Source: Variovorax gracilis (GTDB lineage: Bacteria; Pseudomonadota; Gammaproteobacteria; Burkholderiales; Burkholderiaceae_C). Taken from it: a stretch of DNA of 64,000 nt. The stretch is from contig NZ_JASZYF010000008.1 of NCBI RefSeq assembly GCF_030317115.1, forward strand, positions 124,001-188,000, given 5' to 3'. A program made the translations under genes and the position numbers. The notes beneath the pieces are model-generated. The model made no database searches, was not told the origin of the DNA, and saw nothing but the letters and a program-made list of their open reading frames with translations. Position 1 is the stretch's first letter. Every line of letters begins with the position of its first letter. This document shows positions 38,169-47,927 of this stretch, piece after piece.

Positions 38169-39026
38169 TCAGCCGCCCCCGAATTCCCGGCCGAGCTCGG
38201 CGGCGCGCTGATGCGCGGCGCGAATGGCGTCCTTGAACTTCGCCTTGATGTCGGCACTCTCCATGGCCGTGATGGCGGCGTACGTGGTGCCGCCCTTCGA
38301 TGTCACGCGCTGGCGCAGGACCGCCGGCGGTTCGGTCGCGCTGCTGGCCAGGGCGGAGGCGCCGGTGAATGTGCCTACAGCGAGTTGGTGCGCCTGTTCC
38401 GGCGTCAGGCCGAGGTCCACGCCGGCTTCCGTCATCGCCTCGATGAAATAGAAGACATAGGCCGGACCTGAGCCCGAAATCGCCGTGACGGCGTCGAGTG
38501 CCGTTTCGGCGTCGACCCAGATCAGGTCGCCAGTCGGGGCAAGTACCTGTTCGGCCAGTTTCCGACCACCGCTGTCCACGGCTTCGCGCGCAAAGAGACC
38601 GGTCATGCCCTGTCCGACGAGCGCCGGCGTATTGGGCATGGCGCGAACCACCCGCTCCGTGCCGAGCCAGCGGGCAATGCTGTCGGACGGAATTCCCGCG
38701 GCGACCGAGAGATGGAGGGCGTCGGGCGCCAGGCCGCGCACCGGCTTGGCCGCCTCGGCGAAGCTCTGCGGCTTGACCGCCCAGACCACGACCTCGCAGC
38801 GCGCCAGGCCGCTGCCGGCTTCGGCCTGTGCCGTGATGCCGAAATCGTGAGCGAGCCTGGCGCGGGCTTCGGCGAACGGCTCGACGACTTCGAAGGATTC
38901 CGCGGGCGCGCCCTGCTTGATCAGCCCGCCGATGATGGCGCTGGCCATGTTGCCGCCGCCGATGAACGCGACGGGTGGCAAGGGTTCCGGCTCACGGCGG
39001 GGCAGGAAAGTGACTGCGATGTTCAT
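38169..39026 (-). CDS. proC: Pyrroline-5-carboxylate reductase
   Basis: A 285-residue ProC, the last step of proline synthesis, using NAD(P)H. It has the Rossmann motif VAFIGGGNMASAIIGGLI, VVWAVKPQSF, the RAMPNTPALVGQGMTGLF signature and the C-terminal dimerisation domain with DAVTAISGSGPAYVFYFIEAMTEAGVDLGL and TSKGGTTYAAI. A basic extension of about 18 residues precedes the Rossmann motif, so a later start is possible. It is convergent with ubiA and follows the phytase-like gene by 3 bases on the minus strand. Confidence 0.93.
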   Translation of the reverse strand: MNIAVTFLPRREPEPLPPVAFIGGGNMASAIIGGLIKQGAPAESFEVVEPFAEARARLAHDFGITAQAEAGSGLARCEVVVWAVKPQSFAEAAKPVRGLAPDALHLSVAAGIPSDSIARWLGTERVVRAMPNTPALVGQGMTGLFAREAVDSGGRKLAEQVLAPTGDLIWVDAETALDAVTAISGSGPAYVFYFIEAMTEAGVDLGLTPEQAHQLAVGTFTGASALASSATEPPAVLRQRVTSKGGTTYAAITAMESADIKAKFKDAIRAAHQRAAELGREFGGG

Positions 39027-39029
39027 GAC

Positions 39030-40193
39030 TTATCCGGTGAATTCGAATGCTGCGAACTGGGTGATCTGCAGCGGATTGAAATTGTCGTCGCTCACCGCGA
39101 CCAGCAGTCGGCTGCCGTTCGGCAGATCGGGGCCCCAGCACAGGCCCTCGCTGTTGTCCAGGCGGGACAGGCCCAGTGCGGCGAAGTCGGCGACCAGCTT
39201 CTTGGGCGCGGCAGTGTGATTGTCCGGGCTCAGCGCTTCCAGGGCCAGGGTATCGGTGGCGGTGCGGGTATCGATCTCGTAGAGCCTCAGCGAATTTCCG
39301 ACCCCGGTGGCGTAGGCGCGCTCCAGGACCAGCATGCGGTGGGCGTCGATCATCAGCACCTCGCTGACGCCGTTGTCGGCGGGCATGCCCGGCACCAGGG
39401 GGCGCAACGGGATCGCGTCCGGGAGGTAGGCGATCTGGCGGGTGGCCTTGCGGGTTGCCAGGTCGATCTGCGTGAACCGGCAGGGCCCGCCCGGCGCCGC
39501 CACGGTCGGGATGGGGCCGTCCTGAATCAGCGCGCTCTCCATCGCGAGCCAGGCGTGGGTTGCGTCGGGGGTCAATGCCAAACCTTCCAGGCCCAGGTTG
39601 TCCCTCGTGCCGCGCCGGCCTGTCGGGTCGGGCTGGAATGTGTCGGGGAGCGGGATTTCGCGGATCAGCGCACCGTCGCGTCTGGATTCGTAGAGCGTCG
39701 GGCCGAATCCGCGTGGCGCATCGCCCTCGCTGGTCCAGAGGACCGTGTCGGTGTCCGGCCGCAAGCGGAGTGCTTCAGGATCGGGAACCGGCGTGTTCCG
39801 GGGGGCGCGCCGGCGCGATGGCCACGGCGTGCCGTCGGCTTGCCGGAACACGGCGACATCGACGAGGCGAGGTGCCTCGGCCCCGGGTGCGGCGGACCAC
39901 TGTGCACTGTAGAAACGAGCCGGTGCCAGGTCTGACCGGTCATCACTGAGAAGCAGGTACTCACGTCGGAGAGGGTCGTAGTCGATGCCGGACAATCCTC
40001 CGACCGCCGTCCCTTGAAAACCCAGTCGATGCGGCCAACGTGCTTCGGCGACAAGCCGCAGCTGCTGTGGGCCCGGCGCCACAGCGATTCCACTCTTGCA
40101 TCCCGCAATCCCGCTTGCGAGGGGAATCGCCGCAGCGACCAGCATCTGGCGGCGGGTAACCGGCGTTGAAAGTGTGGATGGGCGCTCGTGCAC
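39030..40193 (-). CDS. Phytase-like esterase lipoprotein (PF13449)
   Basis: A roughly 387-residue exported protein of the esterase-like-activity-of-phytase family, with a predicted beta-propeller fold. The N-terminus has RRQMLVAAAIPLASGIAGC, which carries both an RR pair and a lipobox ending at Cys, so it is probably lipidated. Family blocks: GGLSGIDYDPLRREYLLLSDDRS, NLGLEGLALTPDATHAWLAMESAL, NGVSEVLMIDAHRMLVLERAY, LDNSEGLCWGPDLPNGSRLLVAVSDDNFN. The start is uncertain: GTG 40193, TTG 40217 or ATG 40145. It probably shares transcription with proC downstream. Confidence 0.75.
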   Translation of the reverse strand: MHERPSTLSTPVTRRQMLVAAAIPLASGIAGCKSGIAVAPGPQQLRLVAEARWPHRLGFQGTAVGGLSGIDYDPLRREYLLLSDDRSDLAPARFYSAQWSAAPGAEAPRLVDVAVFRQADGTPWPSRRRAPRNTPVPDPEALRLRPDTDTVLWTSEGDAPRGFGPTLYESRRDGALIREIPLPDTFQPDPTGRRGTRDNLGLEGLALTPDATHAWLAMESALIQDGPIPTVAAPGGPCRFTQIDLATRKATRQIAYLPDAIPLRPLVPGMPADNGVSEVLMIDAHRMLVLERAYATGVGNSLRLYEIDTRTATDTLALEALSPDNHTAAPKKLVADFAALGLSRLDNSEGLCWGPDLPNGSRLLVAVSDDNFNPLQITQFAAFEFTG

Positions 40194-40236
40194 GCCCCGA
40201 AGTCTACGGTTTTGCAAACTTGCGCAGCGCAGGTTG

Positions 40237-40265
40237 TTGACGAAGCCGGCAGACTATGTGACAAT
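40237..40265 (+). promoter_or_regulatory. Sigma-70-type promoter of the spc ribosomal operon
   Basis: A -35 box TTGACG (40237-40242), 17-base spacer and -10 box GACAAT (40260-40265) lie 150 bases before rplN and point at it. The leader holds two small hairpins (40271-40292 and 40292-40310), which could host translational feedback or simply fold. It begins inside the start region of the divergent phytase-like gene. Confidence 0.6.
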
Positions 40266-40414
40266 CGCAGGCTTCGCTTGAAAAGGCGAAAGCTTCTGCC
40301 CAGCGGAAGCGCACTGAAGTGGTTTTGGTGCGTGGACGACGGGCCCAAGACTGACCGCAGATCTGTTCCGGAGTGTCCGGGGCGGCAAACGGTACAAGTT
40401 GGGAATATCACAAA

Positions 40415-40783
40415 ATGATCCAAACTGAATCCAGGCTCGATGTGGCCGACAACACGGGCGCGAAATCCGTCCTGTGTATCAAGGTGCTCGGTGGCTCCAA
40501 GCGGCGTTATGCCAGCGTGGGCGACGTCATCAAGGTCAGCGTCAAGGAAGCCGCTCCGCGGGGTCGCGTCAAGAAGGGCGAGATCTACAGCGCAGTGGTG
40601 GTCCGCACCGCCAAGGGCATCCGTCGTGCTGACGGTTCGCTCGTCAAGTTCGACGGCAACGCAGCAGTGTTGCTCAACGCTAAGCTGGAGCCCATCGGCA
40701 CCCGCATCTTCGGACCGGTCACGCGCGAACTGCGCACCGAGAAGTTCATGAAGATCGTGTCGCTGGCCCCCGAAGTTCTGTAA
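40415..40783 (+). CDS. rplN: 50S ribosomal protein L14
   Basis: A 122-residue L14 with [27 protein letters not shown] and the [19 protein letters not shown] core; full length. L14 binds 23S rRNA helix 95 and forms bridges to 16S rRNA. It is the first gene of this ribosomal set; the usual upstream rplP-rpmC-rpsQ genes are not here, a phytase-like gene standing divergently instead. A good sigma-70-like promoter precedes it. ATG 40415 gives the normal N-terminus. Confidence 0.98.
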   Translation: MIQTESRLDVADNTGAKSVLCIKVLGGSKRRYASVGDVIKVSVKEAAPRGRVKKGEIYSAVVVRTAKGIRRADGSLVKFDGNAAVLLNAKLEPIGTRIFGPVTRELRTEKFMKIVSLAPEVL

Positions 40784-40796
40784 GGACAACAACGCC

Positions 40797-41114
40797 ATGA
40801 ACAAGATTCGCAAAGGCGACCAGGTCATCGTGTTGGCCGGGCGCGACAAGGGCAAGCGCGGCACTGTGTCGCTGCGCAAGGATGATTCGCATCTGATCAT
40901 CGACGGCATCAACATCGTCAAGAAGCACACCAAGCCGAACCCCCTCAAGGGTACGACCGGTGGCATCGTCGAGAAGGCCATGCCGATTCACCAATCCAAC
41001 GTGGCGATCTTCAATGCTGCGACCGGCAAGGCCGATCGCGTCGGCATCAAGGTCACGGACGGCAAGCGCGTGCGCGTCTTCAAGTCCAGCGGCGAAGAAA
41101 TCAAGCTCGCCTAA
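40797..41114 (+). CDS. rplX: 50S ribosomal protein L24
   Basis: A 105-residue L24 with the KOW motif [25 protein letters not shown] at the start and [19 protein letters not shown] in the second half. L24 is one of the two assembly initiators of the 50S subunit, binding the 5' end of 23S rRNA. It lies 13 bases behind rplN and 11 before rplE. Nothing is unusual about it. Confidence 0.98.
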   Translation: MNKIRKGDQVIVLAGRDKGKRGTVSLRKDDSHLIIDGINIVKKHTKPNPLKGTTGGIVEKAMPIHQSNVAIFNAATGKADRVGIKVTDGKRVRVFKSSGEEIKLA

Positions 41115-41125
41115 GGGGTACTCAC

Positions 41126-41665
41126 ATGGCACGTCTCCAACAACACTATCGCGAGAAAGTCGCGAAGGACCTGACCGAAAAGTTCGGCTACACCTCGCCG
41201 ATGCAGGTTCCGCGTCTGACCAAGATCACGCTCAACATGGGCGTGGGTGAAGCAGTCGCCGACAAGAAGGTCCTCGACAACGCTGTCGCCGACCTCACCA
41301 AGATCGCGGGCCAGAAGCCCGTCGTGACCAAGTCGAAGAAGGCGATCGCCGGCTTCAAGATTCGCGAGAACCAGCCGATCGGCTGCATGGTCACGCTGCG
41401 CGGTGTGCAGATGTATGAATTCCTGGATCGTTTCGTGACCGTGGCACTGCCGCGCGTTCGCGACTTCCGCGGGATCTCCGGCCGCGCTTTCGACGGCCGC
41501 GGCAACTACAACATCGGCGTCAAAGAGCAGATCATTTTCCCTGAGATCGAATACGACAAGGTCGATGCCCTGCGCGGTCTCAATATCAGCATCACGACGA
41601 CGGCCAAGACCGACGAAGAAGCCAAGGCGCTTCTCGCTGGCTTCCGTTTCCCGTTCAAGAACTGA
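41126..41665 (+). CDS. rplE: 50S ribosomal protein L5
   Basis: A 179-residue L5, full length, with [60 protein letters not shown] and the C-terminal [21 protein letters not shown]5 binds 5S rRNA and contacts the P-site tRNA in the central protuberance. It is placed between rplX and rpsN as in the standard spc operon. Confidence 0.98.
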   Translation: MARLQQHYREKVAKDLTEKFGYTSPMQVPRLTKITLNMGVGEAVADKKVLDNAVADLTKIAGQKPVVTKSKKAIAGFKIRENQPIGCMVTLRGVQMYEFLDRFVTVALPRVRDFRGISGRAFDGRGNYNIGVKEQIIFPEIEYDKVDALRGLNISITTTAKTDEEAKALLAGFRFPFKN

Positions 41666-41673
41666 GGTGGTTT

Positions 41674-41979
41674 GTGGCTAAAGTAGCTTTGATCGAGCGC
41701 GAGCTCAAGCGAGAAAAACTGGTCGCAAAGTACGCCGCCAAGCATGCGGAACTGAAGGCGATCGCCAACGACGCGAAGAAGAGCGACGAAGAGCGCGCAG
41801 CTGCCCGCCTGGGTCTGCAGAAGCTCCCGCGTAACGCCAACCCGACGCGCCAGCGCAACCGTTGCGAAATCACCGGTCGTCCGCGTGGCACCTTCCGTCA
41901 ATTCGGTCTGGCCCGCGCCAAGATCCGCGAACTGGCTTTCAATGGCGACATCCCCGGTGTCACCAAGGCCAGCTGGTAA
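41674..41979 (+). CDS. rpsN: 30S ribosomal protein S14, zinc-free type
   Basis: A 101-residue S14 starting at GTG 41674 ([21 protein letters not shown]). It is the long, Cys-free form: no CxxC zinc knuckles are present, and the C-terminus has [35 protein letters not shown]14 sits in the head of the 30S subunit near S3 and S10. The gap to rplE is 8 bases and to rpsH 20. Confidence 0.98.
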   Translation: MAKVALIERELKREKLVAKYAAKHAELKAIANDAKKSDEERAAARLGLQKLPRNANPTRQRNRCEITGRPRGTFRQFGLARAKIRELAFNGDIPGVTKASW

Positions 41980-41999
41980 GCCAGGCAGGAGCAAACAAC

Positions 42000-42395
42000 A
42001 TGAGCATGAGTGATCCCATTGCCGACCTGCTGACGCGTATCCGTAACGCGCAGATGGTGGCGAAGCCCACCGTGTCGGTCCCGTCTTCCAAGGTGAAGAT
42101 CGCGATCGCACAGGTGTTGAAGGACGAGGGCTACATCGACGGCTTCAAGGTCAAGACCGAAGCCGGCAAGAGCGAGCTCGAAATCGCGCTGAAGTACTAC
42201 GCTGGCCGTCCGGTCATCGAGCGCATCGAGCGCGTGAGCCGTCCTGGCCTGCGTGTCTACAAGGCCAGCGCAGCCATTCCGCAAGTCCAGAACGGCCTCG
42301 GCGTTGCCATCGTCACGACCCCCAAGGGCGTGATGACCGACCGCAAGGCGCGCGCTACCGGTGTCGGTGGCGAAGTGCTGTGCTACGTCGCCTAA
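42000..42395 (+). CDS. rpsH: 30S ribosomal protein S8
   Basis: A 131-residue S8 ([40 protein letters not shown], and the C-terminal [22 protein letters not shown]). S8 binds 16S rRNA helix 21 and, in E. coli, represses the spc operon by binding its mRNA near the L5 start; no E. coli-like site was sought in detail here. ATG 42000 matches the family start. Confidence 0.98.
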   Translation: MSMSDPIADLLTRIRNAQMVAKPTVSVPSSKVKIAIAQVLKDEGYIDGFKVKTEAGKSELEIALKYYAGRPVIERIERVSRPGLRVYKASAAIPQVQNGLGVAIVTTPKGVMTDRKARATGVGGEVLCYVA

Positions 42396-42419
42396 CCGAG
42401 ACATCGAGGAGAAACTGAA

Positions 42420-42953
42420 ATGTCCCGAGTAGGAAAAATGCCGGTCACCATCCCCGCAGGCGTGGATGTGTCGATCAAGGAAGACCAGATCAACGTCAAG
42501 GGCACGGGCGGCACGCTCAGCCTGCAGCGCAATGCGCTGGTCAATGTCTCCAGCAATGATGGCAAGCTGAGTTTCGAGCCCGCCAACGATTCGCGTGAAG
42601 CGAACGCGATGAGCGGCACGTTCCGTCAGCTGGTGAACAACATGGTCGTCGGCGTGACCAAGGGCTTCGAGAAGAAGCTCGCCCTCGTCGGCGTGGGCTA
42701 CAAGGCTGCCGCTCAAGGTGCCAAGCTCAACCTGCAAGTCGGTTATTCGCATCCGGTCAACTTCGACATGCCCCAGGGCGTGACGGTGGCGACCCCGACG
42801 CCGACCGAAATCGTCATCAAGGGTGCCGACCGCCAACGTGTTGGCCAAGTGGCCGCTGAGATCCGCGCTGTTCGTCCGCCTGAGCCCTACAAGGGCAAGG
42901 GCATCAAGTACTCGGACGAGAAGATCGTGATCAAAGAGACCAAGAAGAAATAA
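42420..42953 (+). CDS. rplF: 50S ribosomal protein L6
   Basis: A 177-residue L6 with two repeated domains: [28 protein letters not shown] in the first and [27 protein letters not shown], then [30 protein letters not shown], in the second. L6 lies by the sarcin-ricin loop and is needed for elongation factor action. Gaps are 24 bases to rpsH and 11 to rplR. Confidence 0.98.
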   Translation: MSRVGKMPVTIPAGVDVSIKEDQINVKGTGGTLSLQRNALVNVSSNDGKLSFEPANDSREANAMSGTFRQLVNNMVVGVTKGFEKKLALVGVGYKAAAQGAKLNLQVGYSHPVNFDMPQGVTVATPTPTEIVIKGADRQRVGQVAAEIRAVRPPEPYKGKGIKYSDEKIVIKETKKK

Positions 42954-42964
42954 GGGGCAGCAAA

Positions 42965-43333
42965 ATGATGTTGACCAAAAAAGCACAGCGTCTTCGCCGC
43001 TCGCGCCAGACCCGTATCCGCATTGCAACGCAAGGCGTGGCGCGTCTGACGGTGAACCGCACCAATCTGCACATCTACGCCACCGTCATCTCCGACGACG
43101 GCTCCAAGGTGATTGCCACCGCATCGACGGCCGAAGCCGAAGTGCGTTCCGCGCTGGGTGGTTCCGGCAAGGGCGGCAACACCGCTGCGGCAACCGCCAT
43201 CGGCAAGCGCATCGCTGAAAAGGCGAAGGCTGCCGGCGTCGAGAAGGTCGCTTTCGATCGCGCAGGTTTCGCGTACCACGGCCGCGTCAAGGCGTTGGCC
43301 GATGCAGCTCGCGAAGCTGGCCTGCAGTTCTAA
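42965..43333 (+). CDS. rplR: 50S ribosomal protein L18
   Basis: A 122-residue L18 ([41 protein letters not shown], and the C-terminal [27 protein letters not shown]). L18 helps fold 5S rRNA into the central protuberance. The double ATG (42965 and 42968) leaves the start open by one residue; AAGGGG at seven bases favours the first. Confidence 0.98.
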   Translation: MMLTKKAQRLRRSRQTRIRIATQGVARLTVNRTNLHIYATVISDDGSKVIATASTAEAEVRSALGGSGKGGNTAAATAIGKRIAEKAKAAGVEKVAFDRAGFAYHGRVKALADAAREAGLQF

Positions 43334-43351
43334 CCGGACACGAGATTCAAA

Positions 43352-43870
43352 ATGGCAAAGATTCAGGCAAGAACGCAGAACGAAGGCCCCGAAGACGGTT
43401 TGCGCGAGAAGATGATCGCGATCAACCGCGTCACCAAGGTGGTGAAGGGTGGTCGTATCCTCGGTTTCGCAGCACTCACCGTGGTGGGTGACGGCGACGG
43501 TCGCGTCGGCATGGGCAAGGGCAAGTCGAAGGAAGTGCCGGCCGCAGTGCAGAAGGCGATGGAAGAAGCACGTCGCAACCTGGCGAAGATCTCGATCAAG
43601 AACGGTACGCTGCATCACCGCGTGACGGGCCACCATGGCGCCGCCTCGGTGGTCATGATCCCGGCCCCGAAGGGTACCGGCATCATCGCCGGCGGCCCGA
43701 TGCGCGCCGTGTTCGAAGTGATGGGCATCACCGACATCGTGGCCAAGAGCCATGGTTCGTCGAACCCCTACAACATGGTTCGCGCCACGCTCGACGGGTT
43801 GAAGAACTCGACGACGGCATCCGAAGTGGCTGCCAAGCGTGGTCTGACCGTCGAAGAACTCTTCGCCTAA
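43352..43870 (+). CDS. rpsE: 30S ribosomal protein S5
   Basis: A 172-residue S5 with the signature [50 protein letters not shown] and the C-terminal [44 protein letters not shown]5 is a fidelity and helicase-related protein at the mRNA entry channel. Gaps are 18 bases to rplR and 15 to rpmD. Confidence 0.98.
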   Translation: MAKIQARTQNEGPEDGLREKMIAINRVTKVVKGGRILGFAALTVVGDGDGRVGMGKGKSKEVPAAVQKAMEEARRNLAKISIKNGTLHHRVTGHHGAASVVMIPAPKGTGIIAGGPMRAVFEVMGITDIVAKSHGSSNPYNMVRATLDGLKNSTTASEVAAKRGLTVEELFA

Positions 43871-43885
43871 ACCGGGAGTATCGAG

Positions 43886-44071
43886 ATGACGACGCAACAA
43901 CAAACCCTCAAGGTGCAACTGGTCAAGAGCCCGATCGGCACCAAGGAATCGCATCGCGCCACCGTGCGTGGTCTGGGCCTGCGCAAGCTCAATAGCGTGA
44001 GCGAGCTGCAGGACACGCCCGCGGTGCGCGGCATGATCAACAAGATCAGTTATCTGGTCAAAGTGCTCTAA
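43886..44071 (+). CDS. rpmD: 50S ribosomal protein L30
   Basis: A 61-residue L30 of the short bacterial type ([53 protein letters not shown]). It lies in its usual place between rpsE and rplO. L30 is not essential in all bacteria but is present and intact here. Confidence 0.98.
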   Translation: MTTQQQTLKVQLVKSPIGTKESHRATVRGLGLRKLNSVSELQDTPAVRGMINKISYLVKVL

Positions 44072-44095
44072 ACAGAGTCGCTGAGAGAGACGTAT

Positions 44096-44527
44096 ATGGA
44101 ACTCAATGGCATCAAGCCGGCAGCCGGCGCCAAGCACGCCAAGCGCCGCGTCGGCCGTGGTATCGGCTCCGGCCTCGGCAAGACCGCGGGTCGCGGTCAC
44201 AAGGGTCAGAAGTCGCGTGCAGGCGGTTTCCACAAGGTCGGCTTCGAAGGCGGTCAAATGCCGCTGCAGCGTCGCCTGCCGAAGCGTGGCTTCAAGTCGC
44301 ACCTGCTGAAGTACAACGCCGAAGTGACGCTGGCCGCGCTCGAGCAACTCGGCCTGGCCGAAGTCGACGTACTGGCGCTGAAGCAAGCCGGCCTGGTCGG
44401 CCAGATCGCCAAGGTGGTCAAGGTCATCAAGTCGGGCGAGCTCACCAAGGCCGTCAAGCTGACGGGCATCGGCGCAACCGCCGGCGCCAAGGCTGCGATC
44501 GAAGCCGCTGGCGGCAGCATCGCCTAA
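44096..44527 (+). CDS. rplO: 50S ribosomal protein L15
   Basis: A 143-residue L15 with the Gly/Lys/Arg-rich N-terminus ([29 protein letters not shown]) that threads into 23S rRNA and a globular C-terminal domain ([46 protein letters not shown]). It is a late-assembly protein of the 50S subunit. secY follows after 25 bases. Confidence 0.98.
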   Translation: MELNGIKPAAGAKHAKRRVGRGIGSGLGKTAGRGHKGQKSRAGGFHKVGFEGGQMPLQRRLPKRGFKSHLLKYNAEVTLAALEQLGLAEVDVLALKQAGLVGQIAKVVKVIKSGELTKAVKLTGIGATAGAKAAIEAAGGSIA

Positions 44528-44552
44528 GTACACGGACTGAAAGAAGTACTTC

Positions 44553-45863
44553 GTGGCAACCAACGCGGCAACGCTCGCAAAAACAGGCAAGTTCGGTGAC
44601 CTGCGTCGCCGGCTCGTCTTTTTGCTGCTCGCGCTCGTGGTCTATCGCATCGGGGCTCACATTCCGGTGCCGGGCATCAATCCGGACCAACTCGCGCAGC
44701 TGTTCCAAGGCCAGCAAGGCGGCATCCTGAGCCTGTTCAACATGTTCTCGGGCGGCGCCCTGTCGCGCTTTACCGTGTTCGCGTTGGGCATCATGCCGTA
44801 CATCTCCGCGTCGATCATCATGCAACTGATGACCTACGTGGTGCCGACCTTCGAGCAATTGAAGAAGGAAGGCGAAGCGGGTCGTCGCAAGATCACGCAG
44901 TACACCCGCTACGGCACGCTGGCACTGGCCCTGTTCCAGTCGTTCAGCATTGCAGTGGCGCTGGAGTCCTCGGCCGGCCTGGTGATTTCGCCCGGCTTCG
45001 GCTTCCGGATCACGGCCATGGTCAGCCTCACCGCTGGCTCGATGTTTCTGATGTGGCTCGGCGAGCAGATCACGGAGCGTGGTCTCGGCAACGGCATCTC
45101 GATCCTGATCTTTGCGGGTATCGCAGCCGGCCTGCCGAGCGCGATCGGCGGCTTGCTGGAACTGGTTCGCACCGGTGCCATGAACGTGCTCGTCGCACTG
45201 TTCATCGTGGCGGTGGTGGTGCTCGTGACCTACTTCGTGGTGTTCGTCGAACGTGGCCAGCGCAAGATCCTCGTGAACTATGCGCGGCGCCAGGTGGGCA
45301 ACAAGGTCTACGGTGGCCAGTCGTCGCACCTGCCGCTGAAGCTGAACATGGCCGGGGTGATTCCGCCGATCTTCGCATCGTCGATCATCCTGCTGCCGAC
45401 CACCGTGGTGGGCTGGTTCAGCACTGGCGAGAGCATGCGCTGGATCAAGGACATCGCGAGCGCCCTGCGCCCGGGTCAGCCGATCTATGTGCTGCTGTAC
45501 GCTGCCGCGATCGTGTTCTTCTGCTTCTTCTACACGGCGCTCGTGTTCAACAGCCGCGAAACGGCCGACAACCTGAAGAAGAGCGGTGCGTTCATCCCGG
45601 GCATTCGTCCTGGTGACCAGACCGCGCGCTACATCGACAAGATCCTGGTTCGCCTGACGTTGGCCGGCGCGGTGTACATCACCTTCGTCTGTCTGCTGCC
45701 GGAGTTCCTGATCCTCAAATACAACGTGCCGTTCTATTTTGGCGGCACCTCCCTGTTGATCATCGTGGTTGTCACGATGGACTTCATGGCCCAGGTACAG
45801 AACTACATGATGTCTCAGCAGTACGAGTCACTGCTAAAGAAAGCCAATTTCAAGACTTCGTAG
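44553..45863 (+). CDS. secY: Preprotein translocase subunit SecY
   Basis: A 436-residue SecY with ten membrane helices, the central channel of the Sec translocon. It starts at GTG 44553 and has [20 protein letters not shown] in the first helix, [17 protein letters not shown], the cytoplasmic loop [41 protein letters not shown] and a C-terminal [13 protein letters not shown]. Being in the ribosomal operon ties translocon supply to ribosome supply. infA follows after 6 bases. Confidence 0.98.
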   Translation: MATNAATLAKTGKFGDLRRRLVFLLLALVVYRIGAHIPVPGINPDQLAQLFQGQQGGILSLFNMFSGGALSRFTVFALGIMPYISASIIMQLMTYVVPTFEQLKKEGEAGRRKITQYTRYGTLALALFQSFSIAVALESSAGLVISPGFGFRITAMVSLTAGSMFLMWLGEQITERGLGNGISILIFAGIAAGLPSAIGGLLELVRTGAMNVLVALFIVAVVVLVTYFVVFVERGQRKILVNYARRQVGNKVYGGQSSHLPLKLNMAGVIPPIFASSIILLPTTVVGWFSTGESMRWIKDIASALRPGQPIYVLLYAAAIVFFCFFYTALVFNSRETADNLKKSGAFIPGIRPGDQTARYIDKILVRLTLAGAVYITFVCLLPEFLILKYNVPFYFGGTSLLIIVVVTMDFMAQVQNYMMSQQYESLLKKANFKTS

Positions 45864-45869
45864 GTGTAG

Positions 45870-46088
45870 ATGTCGAAGGACGATGTCATCCAGCTGCAGG
45901 GTGAGGTTCTGGAAAACCTTCCCAACGCAACATTCCGGGTGAAGCTGGAAAATGGCCACATCGTCCTCGGACATATTTCCGGAAAGATGAGGATGCACTA
46001 CATCCGCATCCTTCCTGGTGACAAAGTCACCGTTGAGTTGACGCCCTACGACTTGAGCCGGGCGCGCATTGTGTTTCGGGCGAAATGA
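45870..46088 (+). CDS. infA: Translation initiation factor IF-1
   Basis: A 72-residue IF-1, a single OB-fold: [70 protein letters not shown]. It binds the A site during initiation. Full length, in the standard position between secY and rpmJ. The leader before the ATG has only a weak ribosome site, so it may depend on coupling to secY. Confidence 0.98.
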   Translation: MSKDDVIQLQGEVLENLPNATFRVKLENGHIVLGHISGKMRMHYIRILPGDKVTVELTPYDLSRARIVFRAK

Positions 46089-46121
46089 GTCGCCGGGTTG
46101 AAAGAGTTTTAGGAGAATGAA

Positions 46122-46235
46122 ATGAGAGTTTCGGCTTCGGTCAAAACCATTTGCCGTAATTGCAAGATCATCCGCCGCAAGGGTGTGGTGCGTGTGATCT
46201 GTACCGACCCGCGCCACAAGCAGCGCCAGGGTTGA
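46122..46235 (+). CDS. rpmJ: 50S ribosomal protein L36, zinc-binding type
   Basis: A 37-residue L36 ([20 protein letters not shown], then [17 protein letters not shown]). Cys11, Cys14, Cys27 and His32 form the zinc ribbon, so this is the C-plus form. A strong TAGGAGA precedes ATG 46122. It is short enough to be missed by automatic calling but is certain from sequence and position between infA and rpsM. Confidence 0.98.
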   Translation: MRVSASVKTICRNCKIIRRKGVVRVICTDPRHKQRQG

Positions 46236-46259
46236 TTGAACGAGTATTAGAGGACGCAC

Positions 46260-46625
46260 ATGGCACGTATTGCTGGCATCAACATTCCGCCGCACAAGCA
46301 CGCTGAAATCGGCCTGACCGCCATTTTCGGCATCGGTCGCACCCGCGCCCGCAAGATCTGCGAAGCGAGCGGCATCGAGTATTCGAAGAAGATCAAGGAT
46401 CTGACCGACGCCGATCTGGAGAAGATCCGCGACCAGATCGCACTCTTCACCATCGAAGGTGACCTGCGTCGCGAAACGACGATGAACATCAAGCGCTTGA
46501 TGGACATCGGTTGCTATCGCGGCTTCCGTCACCGTCGCGGCCTGCCGATGCGCGGCCAGCGTACGCGCACCAATGCTCGCACTCGCAAGGGTCCGCGCAA
46601 GGCAGCGCAGTCCCTGAAGAAATAA
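46260..46625 (+). CDS. rpsM: 30S ribosomal protein S13
   Basis: A 121-residue S13 ([39 protein letters not shown] and the C-terminal [30 protein letters not shown]). S13 makes bridge B1 between subunits and touches P-site tRNA. First gene of the alpha part of the cluster, 24 bases after rpmJ and 12 before rpsK. Confidence 0.98.
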   Translation: MARIAGINIPPHKHAEIGLTAIFGIGRTRARKICEASGIEYSKKIKDLTDADLEKIRDQIALFTIEGDLRRETTMNIKRLMDIGCYRGFRHRRGLPMRGQRTRTNARTRKGPRKAAQSLKK

Positions 46626-46637
46626 GGATAGACCAGC

Positions 46638-47042
46638 ATGGCTAAAGCTCCTGCCAACAACGCTGCACAACGCGTTCGCAAGAAGGTTCGCAAGAACGTT
46701 GCGGACGGCATTGCACACGTGCACGCCTCGTTCAACAACACGATCATCACGATCACCGACCGCCAGGGCAACGCCTTGTCGTGGGCGTCTTCGGGTGGTC
46801 AGGGCTTCAAGGGCTCGCGCAAGTCGACGCCGTTCGCTGCGCAGGTCGCTTCTGAAGTCGCCGGCCGCGCTGCGGTCGAGCAAGGCATCAAGAACCTCGA
46901 CGTCGAGATCAAGGGCCCCGGTCCTGGTCGCGAATCGTCGGTGCGCGCCCTGGCCGCTCTCGGCATCCGGATCAATTCCATTGCCGACGTGACCCCGGTG
47001 CCGCACAACGGCTGCCGTCCGCAAAAGCGTCGTCGCATCTAA
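46638..47042 (+). CDS. rpsK: 30S ribosomal protein S11
   Basis: A 134-residue S11 with [53 protein letters not shown] and the C-terminal [19 protein letters not shown]11 forms the 30S platform. A hairpin with a T-run follows within 15 bases, so part of transcription may stop here before rpsD. Confidence 0.98.
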   Translation: MAKAPANNAAQRVRKKVRKNVADGIAHVHASFNNTIITITDRQGNALSWASSGGQGFKGSRKSTPFAAQVASEVAGRAAVEQGIKNLDVEIKGPGPGRESSVRALAALGIRINSIADVTPVPHNGCRPQKRRRI

Positions 47043-47056
47043 GGCGAAGACGCCCG

Positions 47057-47095
47057 GCGCAGCCCGCTTCACAGCGGCTGCGCATTTTGTTTTTT
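47057..47095 (+). terminator. Terminator-like hairpin between rpsK and rpsD
   Basis: GCGCAGC (47057-47063) pairs with GCTGCGC (47077-47083), extended by CGCT/AGCG with one bulge, and is followed at once by ATTTTGTTTTTT (47084-47095). This is a good intrinsic terminator by eye, yet it lies inside a ribosomal operon, 79 bases before rpsD, so it is likely leaky or regulated. Confidence 0.7.
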
Positions 47096-47173
47096 CAACA
47101 AGCCCACCGCTGTCGGCACGCCGCTGACGGCTCCCGCACCCCAGTGCGGTAGATGACACAGAAGGAAGATCAA

Positions 47174-47797
47174 GTGGCACGCTATCTCGGCCCCAAGGCC
47201 AAACTCTCCCGCCGCGAAGGCACCGACCTGTTCCTGAAGAGCGCCCGCCGTTCGATCCAGGACAAGGCCAAGTTCGACTCCAAGCCCGGCCAGCACGGCC
47301 GCACCTCGGGTCAGCGCACCTCCGACTTCGGCCTGCAACTGCGCGAGAAGCAGAAGGTCAAGCGCATGTACGGCGTGCTCGAGAAGCAGTTCCGCCGCTA
47401 CTTCGAGGAAGCCGATCGCCGCCGTGGCAACACCGGCGCGAACCTGCTGTTCATCCTCGAATCGCGCCTGGACAACGTCGTCTACCGCATGGGCTTCGGC
47501 TCGACCCGCGCCGAAGCACGCCAACTGGTGTCGCACAAGGCGATCACGGTGAACGGCCAGTCGGTCAACATCCCGTCGTACCTGGTCAAGACTGGCGACA
47601 TCATCGCGGTGCGCGACAAGTCGAAGAAGCAGACCCGTATCGCCGAGGCGCTTCAACTGGCCCAGCAAGTCGGAATTCCGGCTTGGGTCGAAGTGAATGC
47701 CGACAAGGCCGAAGGCACCTTCAAGAAGGTTCCTGATCGCGACGAATTCGCAGCCGACATCAACGAATCGCTGATCGTCGAACTCTATTCGCGTTGA
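47174..47797 (+). CDS. rpsD: 30S ribosomal protein S4
   Basis: A 207-residue S4 of the zinc-free type ([77 protein letters not shown] as the S4 RNA-binding domain). S4 nucleates 30S assembly and in E. coli represses the alpha operon. GTG 47174 with GAAGGAAGA upstream is the start; an in-frame ATG at 47153 is less likely. A terminator-like hairpin separates it from rpsK. Confidence 0.98.
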   Translation: MARYLGPKAKLSRREGTDLFLKSARRSIQDKAKFDSKPGQHGRTSGQRTSDFGLQLREKQKVKRMYGVLEKQFRRYFEEADRRRGNTGANLLFILESRLDNVVYRMGFGSTRAEARQLVSHKAITVNGQSVNIPSYLVKTGDIIAVRDKSKKQTRIAEALQLAQQVGIPAWVEVNADKAEGTFKKVPDRDEFAADINESLIVELYSR

Positions 47798-47927
47798 TTT
47801 TTCAGCTCGCACCTACGGGCGCGGGCCGATATTTTTGTTCACGTTCCTGCCTCGCACTTCGCTGCGGGTCAGGTGCTTCACCAGCCTTACCGGTGTAACG
47901 AGCCGGGGGTATTGAGAGGAAGTCTGC

